A DNA stretch of 64,000 bases from Ovis canadensis (Eukaryota; Chordata; Mammalia; Artiodactyla; Bovidae): contig NC_091255.1 of NCBI RefSeq assembly GCF_042477335.2, forward strand, positions 34,698,501 to 34,762,500. Direction: 5' to 3'. The notes beneath the pieces were generated by a model, which made no database searches, was not told the origin of the DNA, and saw nothing but the letters and a program-made list of their open reading frames with translations. The translations under genes and the position numbers were made by a program. Of this stretch, positions 58,151 to 64,000 are shown piece by piece (the stretch's first letter is position 1; each line of letters opens with the position of its first letter).

Positions 58151-58319
58151 GTAAAACAATTTATTGAAACACAATTCAAGAAATGGCTGAGGACTTCCTC
58201 AGGAAGGAAAATGAGGTGAAAAAGAGAAATGAAAGCCGGAGTACACGGCAGTTACTAGGTTAAAGCTTTTTTAAAGTTGGGATAAACTTTTCAGCACCCC
58301 TTTACTACAATTCCCTTGT

Positions 58320-58495
58320 GGCTCAGCTGGTAAAGAAACCAACTGCAATGAAGACCTGGGTTCAACACTTGGGCTGGGAAGATTCCCTGGCAAATGGAAT
58401 GGCTACCTACTCCAGTATTCTGGCCTGGATAATTCCACGGACTGTATATAGTTCGTGGAGTCGTAAAGAGTCAGACACGACTGAGTGACTTTCAC
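58320..58495 (+). repeat. Bov-tA SINE with 8-bp target-site duplication
   Basis: TGTGGCTCAGCTGGTAAAGA (tRNA-Glu-like head with A box), GGGTTCAACACTTGG (B box), then CAGACACGACTGAGTGAC. TTACTACA occurs at 58312-58319 and 58496-58503. Confidence 0.93.
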
Positions 58496-58568
58496 TTACT
58501 ACATCTTAAATATAAAGTTGATCTGATGTGCCTACTACACGATTTAAGCCTAAATAGCACCATTGTTC

Positions 58569-58816
58569 GGAGATGATAACGGCAACCCACTCCAGTACTC
58601 TTGCCTGGAAAATCCCATGGGTGGAGGAGCCTGGTAGGCTGCAGTCCATGGAGTCACTAAGAGTCGGACACGACTGAGCAACTTCCCTTTCACTTTTCAT
58701 TTTCATGCATTGGAGAGGGAAATGGCAACCCACTCCAGTGTTCTTGCCTGGAGAATCCCAGGGATGGGGTCGCACAGAGTCGGACACGACTGAAGTGACT
58801 TAGCAGCAGCAGCAGC
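58569..58816 (+). repeat. BOV-A2 dimeric SINE, second unit internally shortened
   Basis: First unit complete. In the second, the segment between CCCAGGGATGG and GGTCGCACAGAG is missing about 30 bp relative to 55072-55345. Ends in (AGC)n. Confidence 0.93.
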
Positions 58817-61439
58817 ACAACTGTTTGCCCAAATTGACTTCAAATAAAGATGAACAACAGTATACGTGGGTGTTCTGTTTTCTTACACCAAACCACTTTT
58901 TCATTTTTTTAAAGTCCTTGTCTGTATCATGGATAGAAAATGGTGCGTTTTCATCTGTAGTTCCCTATTAACAGAGATATTGAACATCTTTTCATGTATT
59001 TATTAGTGACATATTTCCTCTTTGGTGATATATTTTACCTGTGATTTCTGATGAATTTTTCTTCTAATTTGGGATATTTTACATATACTGGATATTACTC
59101 CTATTTTATCTTACAAAACTTTTCCCAGTCTGCTGTTGTCTCAACTTTTTTTTAATGTATTTTGCCATCTAAATGTTATTAAAAAAAATATTTATGCAGA
59201 AGACCTTTTCATCTTTGCAAAATCATCAATTGCCTTTACAGAGCAGAATAACTACCTCAACCAGTGGAAAAATAATTTAAGATCTAAGACTACCACTAAC
59301 CTGCTGTGTAACTTTAAGGGAATCACACGGCCCTCAAGCCAGAATAACGGAAACACTTGTCTGCATAAACGTCTAAGTACTTGAAAAAATCAAATAGATA
59401 AATCAATTATAGAACTTTTAAATGTTGTAAAGATATTCAACATTATCAAACAACCATAAGAATTGACTAACAATTTGGTAGTTCAAGTAACAGAAAAAAA
59501 AAAACTAGTCATACTAATTTTAAGTGAAGTCATTTAAGAAATCTGTACTCTCTCAACATCAGTTTCACATCACTTTGTCACCACTATTAAAATATTTTGA
59601 AACATTAGCCAAAGGCAGATATAAGAACATTGGCTGCAGAAAGTAACTATCTAAAGTATCTTGAAGGCAAGTTGGATATCTAAGAAACAGTGGGAGGTGT
59701 GTGACTGGGAATGACCCAGAAACTTGAGTAGACATAAACACGTGAAACCACTGAAGGTGTGTGTATGTGGGTGTGTGTATCAACACTCTATACTAAGTGC
59801 TATTTCATAAAATGTGAAATAAAAAGCATTATTTCTGGAATAGCTTATTAATTCCTGAGAAATTAATACAATTCTGTCAAGGCTCCAGTTGATATACTTA
59901 ACACCTCCTCATGCTAATTATCCCCGCTACTTCTGACTTACCGAAAATTACACAGGGCTATTCACTACCATGTTATCACTATGAACAGAAAAACTTCAAG
60001 TAAATATTAAACCTAAATACAAATTTTGGCCTGTTTCCTCATAGTTAAAAGCAGTGTAGAAATCCTGGAGGAAGAGCAGATCAAATGTCATCCCTGACCT
60101 ACTTTGTAAATACTTAGATAAGACATAGGTTATTTATTATATATAATATATACAGTAAATAGATATGTATGTGTACATTTAAACCAGGAAACAAACAGAA
60201 CTTAAAAAATTTTTTGTAACAAAGCATTTCAAATATGGTAGCCAACAGCACAAGTTATTAATAAAGAACAATTTCTTTTGCATATATAATTATGAAGATT
60301 TTCAAACAAACTCAAAAGAGTATTGTATTACACCAATCTTCCACATACCTATCACCAATTACCAAGATTTTGCCATTTATTTCAACTATCTTTTTTTAAA
60401 AGTAAGTCTCAGAAACTGTATTACATCATCTAACACACTACACATGCATCTCTGAAAACATGGGTACTTTCTTATATAAACAGTGTCACTGTCACACCTA
60501 ACAACTACTTGATATAATCTTATACTCAATCTTAGTGAAATTTCTCCAACTGCCACAAAAATGTCTTTTCGAAAACTTGTTTGGATTAGGACCTGAACAA
60601 GACACTTCATTTGATGATACTAATACTTTATAAAAATATTTCATGGAAACAAGTATAAATAATTCTATAATAGATACCTATTACTTAGCTTAATAATTTT
60701 TTATATTATTGCTCCATCTGCTTCAATTTCTTTTTAACCTTAAGAAATGAAACCTTACAAATACACTATTCAGAGGTAACAATGATCAGGAATTCGGAGC
60801 TATTATTACCATGCGTATTCTACACCTTTATGTTGCAGGTTTTTAAACCTTAATGCTCTTGTAACACAGTATTCTACTACAATTACCTCACATCTCTCAG
60901 TTTTTGAGATTGCTAATACATGCAACTACCTCATTCATTAATTGCAATATCACAGTATGAATAGACCAGCTATTACAGTTCGTGGGCATTCAGGTGTGAG
61001 CCAGGAATCTACTTTTTCTATACAGATCTTCCCTTTGTTCTAAACCCTTGCCCCAGTCTCCCCAATTTTATAATGCTATGTCATATATCAAATTTCCACA
61101 TATATGAGGGTCTGATTATGAAGCCTCTGTTCTATAAATATGGCCTATTTGTCTATTCTCATACCAATAATGAACTGTTTAATACAGCATTATTCATAAC
61201 ATTTAGCCTACTCTTACATATGCCTAACATTTCCCACAGTAAATAATTTTAAAAGCCCATCACAGTTTTGAATAAAGTGGAGGGACGGACCTGCCTTCCC
61301 AGATATTAAAATGATCATTAAAGCCTCATGTACCAATCATTCAGACCCAGTCACATACAGCCACCATACAGGTGGTTGGGCAATCTTGTCCCAACCACCA
61401 GTTTGCATTCTACAACTTACTATTTTGAGGTAAGTACCA
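58817..61439. other. RABEP1: RABEP1 large 5' intron, A/T-rich with old L1
   Basis: No exon is seen upstream of 57777, so the preceding RABEP1 exon lies beyond the window. 60270-60640 (CACCAATTACCAAGATTTTG) reads like an old L1 3'UTR and 59265-59340 like a MIR scrap. The rest is unassigned. Confidence 0.45.
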
Positions 61440-63540
61440 GATATTTTTTTTTAATAAACTTTACTTTTAAGAGCAATGTTGGGCTCATAGCAAAACTGAG
61501 CAGAAAAGTACTGAGTTCCCATAAATGTCTTGCCCCCTCAGGTACAACTTCCTGTACTGTTAATATCCCCCACCACAGCAGTACATTTATCACAATCTCT
61601 GAAGTTATAATGGCACATCCTTCCCAGCTGAAGTCCACAGTTTACATTAGGATACTGTATGATGGTATGTAACCACCACTCTTTATCATACAGAAAGCTT
61701 TCGCTGCCCTAAAAATCCTCTCTGTATTGCTTAGTCATTTCTCCTATCCTCCTAACCTCTGGCAACCACTTAGCTTTATTTTTTTTTACTGTCTCCATAG
61801 TTTTGCCTTTTCCAGAAACTCACACTCATTGTCATTTCAGGTTGGCTTCTTCCACTTGCTAATAAACATTCAATTCCTCTATGAATTTTCATAACTTGAT
61901 TGCTCGTTTCCTTTTCACACTGAATAATATTCCACTGTATCACAGTGTATCAGCTCATCTACTGAAGGACATCTTGGTAGCTTCCACGTTTGGGCAATTA
62001 TGAATAAAGTTGCTATAAACATCTCTGTGCAGGTTTTCCATGGACGTACATTTTCAATTCATTCAGGTAAATACCAAGGAGCAAAACAGCTGAATCATAT
62101 GCTAGTATGTTTAGTTTTATAAGAAACTGCCAAACTGCCTTCTGAAGTGGCTGTACCACTCTGCATTCCCATCAGCAATGAATGAAAGTTCCTGTGGCTC
62201 TACCTCAGTAGCTTTGGGTGTTGTCAGTGTTTTATATTTGAGACATTTTAACAGGTGTGCAGTGATCGCTCATTGCTTTAATATATGCATAGACTTCTGT
62301 GACCATAACCACAATCAACTTTGGGACATTTTAATCACCCCATAAAGAAATCCAGTACTCTTTATCACTTCTCCCCTCTAACTCTGCAGTTCTAGGCAAC
62401 CACTAATCTACTTTCTATCCCTCAGTTCAATTGCTCAGTCATGTCCAACTCTTTGCAACCCCATGGACTGCAGCACACCAGGCTTCCCTGCCTATCACCA
62501 ACTCCCGGAGCTTGCTCAAACTCATGTCCATCAAGTCAGTGATGCCATCTAACCATCTCATCCTCTGTTGTCCCCTTCTCCTCCTGCCTTCAATAATGCC
62601 CCGCATGAGGGTCTTTTCCAGTGAGTCAACTCTTCCCATCAGGTGGCCAAAGTATTGGAGCTTCAGCTTCAGTCCTTCCAAAAATATTCAGGATTGATCT
62701 CCTTTAGGATGGATTGGCTGGATCTCCTTGCAGTCCAAGGGACTCTCAAGAGTCTTCTCTGACATCACAGTTCAAAAGCATCAATTCTTCAGCACTCAGC
62801 TTTCTTTATAGTCCAACTTTCACATCCATACATGACTACTGGAAAAACCAGAGCTTTGACTAGATGGACCTTTGCTGGTAACATCATGTCTCTGCTTTTT
62901 AATATGCTGTCTAGGTTGGTCATAGCTTTCCTTCCAAGGAGCAAGCGTCTTTTAATTTCATGGCTGTAGTCACCATGTGATTTTGGAGTGATTTTGGAGC
63001 CCAAGAAAATAAAGTTTGTCACTGTTTCCATTGTTTCCCCACCTATTTGCCATGAATTGATGGGACTGGATGCCATGATCTTCGTTTTTTGAATTTTGAG
63101 TTTTAAGCCAGCTTTTTCACTCTCCTCTTTCACTTTCATCCAGAGGCTCTTTAGTTTCTTTTCACTTTCTTTCTATCCCTATCACCTATTCTGAACATTT
63201 CATATAAATGGAACCATACATACTTGTGATTAGCTTGTCACTTAGCATAATTTTTTTTAAAGTTCATCTATGTTGTAATATAAGTACTTCATTTTTTTAT
63301 GGAGGAAAACAAAAACTATTTGTTAATTCACATATTAGTTGGTGGATATCTAGGTTGCTTCTGACTTTTTGACTACTATGAATAATGCTGCTACAGAAAT
63401 TCACATAGAAGTTTATGTATGGACATGTTTTCCCTTCTCTTGTACAAACCTAGGAGTGGAATTGTTGGGTCAAATGGTAACTATTCTGTTTAACCATTTG
63501 AGAAACAAAGTCTATTTTACAGTTACTAGACCATTTAACA
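61440..63540 (-). repeat. Old L1 LINE 3' region, minus orientation, split by a BovB
   Basis: Reverse L1 phrases on both sides: GGCAACCACTTAGC, TTCCACGTTTGGGCAATTAT, GAAACTGCCAAACTGCCTTC to the left; TTTCATATAAATGGAACCAT, GGAGTGGAATTGTTGGGTCA to the right. The BovB occupies 62423-63168. Confidence 0.75.
62423..63168 (-). repeat. BovB (RTE) LINE, 3' end only, with 12-bp target-site duplication
   Basis: A 746-bp reverse-oriented copy. The tail CAGTTCAATTGCTCAGTCAT is at the low end and the C-terminal ORF2 portion ([22 protein letters not shown]) is still recognisable. CTTTCTATCCCT occurs at 62411-62422 and 63169-63180. Confidence 0.95.
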
Positions 63541-63749
63541 TTCCTGTGGCTCAGATGGAAAAGAAATCACCTGCAATGCAGGAGACCTGGGTTCAATCCC
63601 TGGGTTGGGAAGATCCCCTGTAGAAGGAAATGGCAACCCACTCCAGCATTCTTGCCGGGAGAATCCCAGGGACGGCGGAGCTTGGTGGGCTGCCGTCTAT
63701 GGGGTCGTACAGAGTCGGACACAACTGAAGTGACTTAGCAGCAGCAGCA
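63541..63749 (+). repeat. Bov-tA SINE, complete
   Basis: CCTGTGGCTCAGATGGAAAA head, GGGTTCAATCCCTGGGTTGG B-box region, GGTCGTACAGAGTCGGACAC and a terminal (AGC)n. It runs straight into BovB sequence at about 63750. Confidence 0.93.
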
Positions 63750-64000
63750 AAGTCACTGCATATGGTGGCTACAGCCACGAAATTAAAAGATGCTTGCTTC
63801 TTGAAAGGAAAGCTATGACAGACCTAGACAGCATATTAAAAAGCAAAAACATTACTTTGCTGACAAAGGTTTGTCTAGTCAAAGCTATGGTTTTTCCAGT
63901 AGTCATGTATGGATCTGGGAGTTGGACTATAAAGAAAGTTGAATGCTGAAGAATTGATGCTTTTGAACTGTGGTGTTGGGGAAAATTCTTGAGAGTCCAT
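63750..64000 (+). repeat. BovB (RTE) LINE, 5'-truncated, continuing past the window
   Basis: AAAGTCACTGCATATGGTGG, GAAATTAAAAGATGCTTGCT and TTGAACTGTGGTGTTGGGGA match the ORF2 C-terminal region of the other copies in the same order. Cut by the window edge. Confidence 0.92.

Noticed and set aside
1..64000. CRISPR arrays, operons, phage or other prokaryotic systems
   Set aside because: None are present. The regularly repeated sequences are dispersed mammalian SINEs and LINEs and microsatellites.

Overview
This window is vertebrate nuclear DNA from a ruminant, most likely a bovid such as cattle or a close relative. The evidence is the repeat content: several 5'-truncated BovB (RTE) LINEs, pecoran tRNA-Glu-derived SINEs (Bov-tA monomers, BOV-A2 dimers), cetartiodactyl CHR-type SINEs and ruminant L1 3' ends, on a background of ancient mammalian MIR, L2 and L1 fragments. 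Genes are split into short exons with GT-AG introns. There are no operons, ribosome binding sites, CRISPR arrays or prokaryotic features.

Two convergent protein-coding genes account for all recognisable coding sequence. On the + strand, the last ten coding exons of NUP88 (nuclear pore protein, residues about 398-741) run from 1094 to the stop at 8205-8207, with an AATAAA at 8403. On the - strand, RABEP1 (rabaptin-5, Rab5/Rab4 effector) fills the rest. Sixteen coding exons lie between 57777 and 11171 and carry the last 807 codons of a protein whose length fits the usual 862 residues. They are followed by a 3'UTR of about 2.5 kb that runs to a probable ATTAAA signal at 8622-8627. The first about 55 RABEP1 codons and the first about 397 NUP88 codons lie outside the window. 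The two genes end tail to tail about 200 bp apart. NUP88/RABEP1 adjacency matches the mammalian 17p13.2-type arrangement known from human.

Layout: 1-8425 NUP88; 8426-8605 a short gap between polyadenylation sites that contains a 19-bp tandem duplication; 8605-11170 RABEP1 3'UTR; 11171-24128 the closely spaced 3' coding exons of RABEP1 (Rab5-binding coiled coil); 24129-57777 wider-spaced central exons; 57778-64000 the start of a large 5' intron made mostly of old L1 with younger BovB and SINE insertions. Phase bookkeeping closes exactly for every exon of both genes.

The two proteins work in separate pathways: NUP88 in the NUP214-NUP88-NUP62 complex on the cytoplasmic side of the nuclear pore, RABEP1 in early endosome tethering, fusion and recycling. 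Their adjacency is positional. I found no new multi-gene system. The most interesting unexplained item is a 57-bp, phase-0, fully open cassette-exon candidate with good splice sites in a RABEP1 intron (53207-53263). Others are an open stretch that could splice in frame onto NUP88 (867-1038), an inverted pair of BovB copies sharing private variants (47017-50437), and a SINE-BovB junction that may be a chimeric retrotransposon (63540-64000). Repeat boundaries were judged by eye. Those bounded by target-site duplications are exact to a few bases; others are good to about 10-50 bp.
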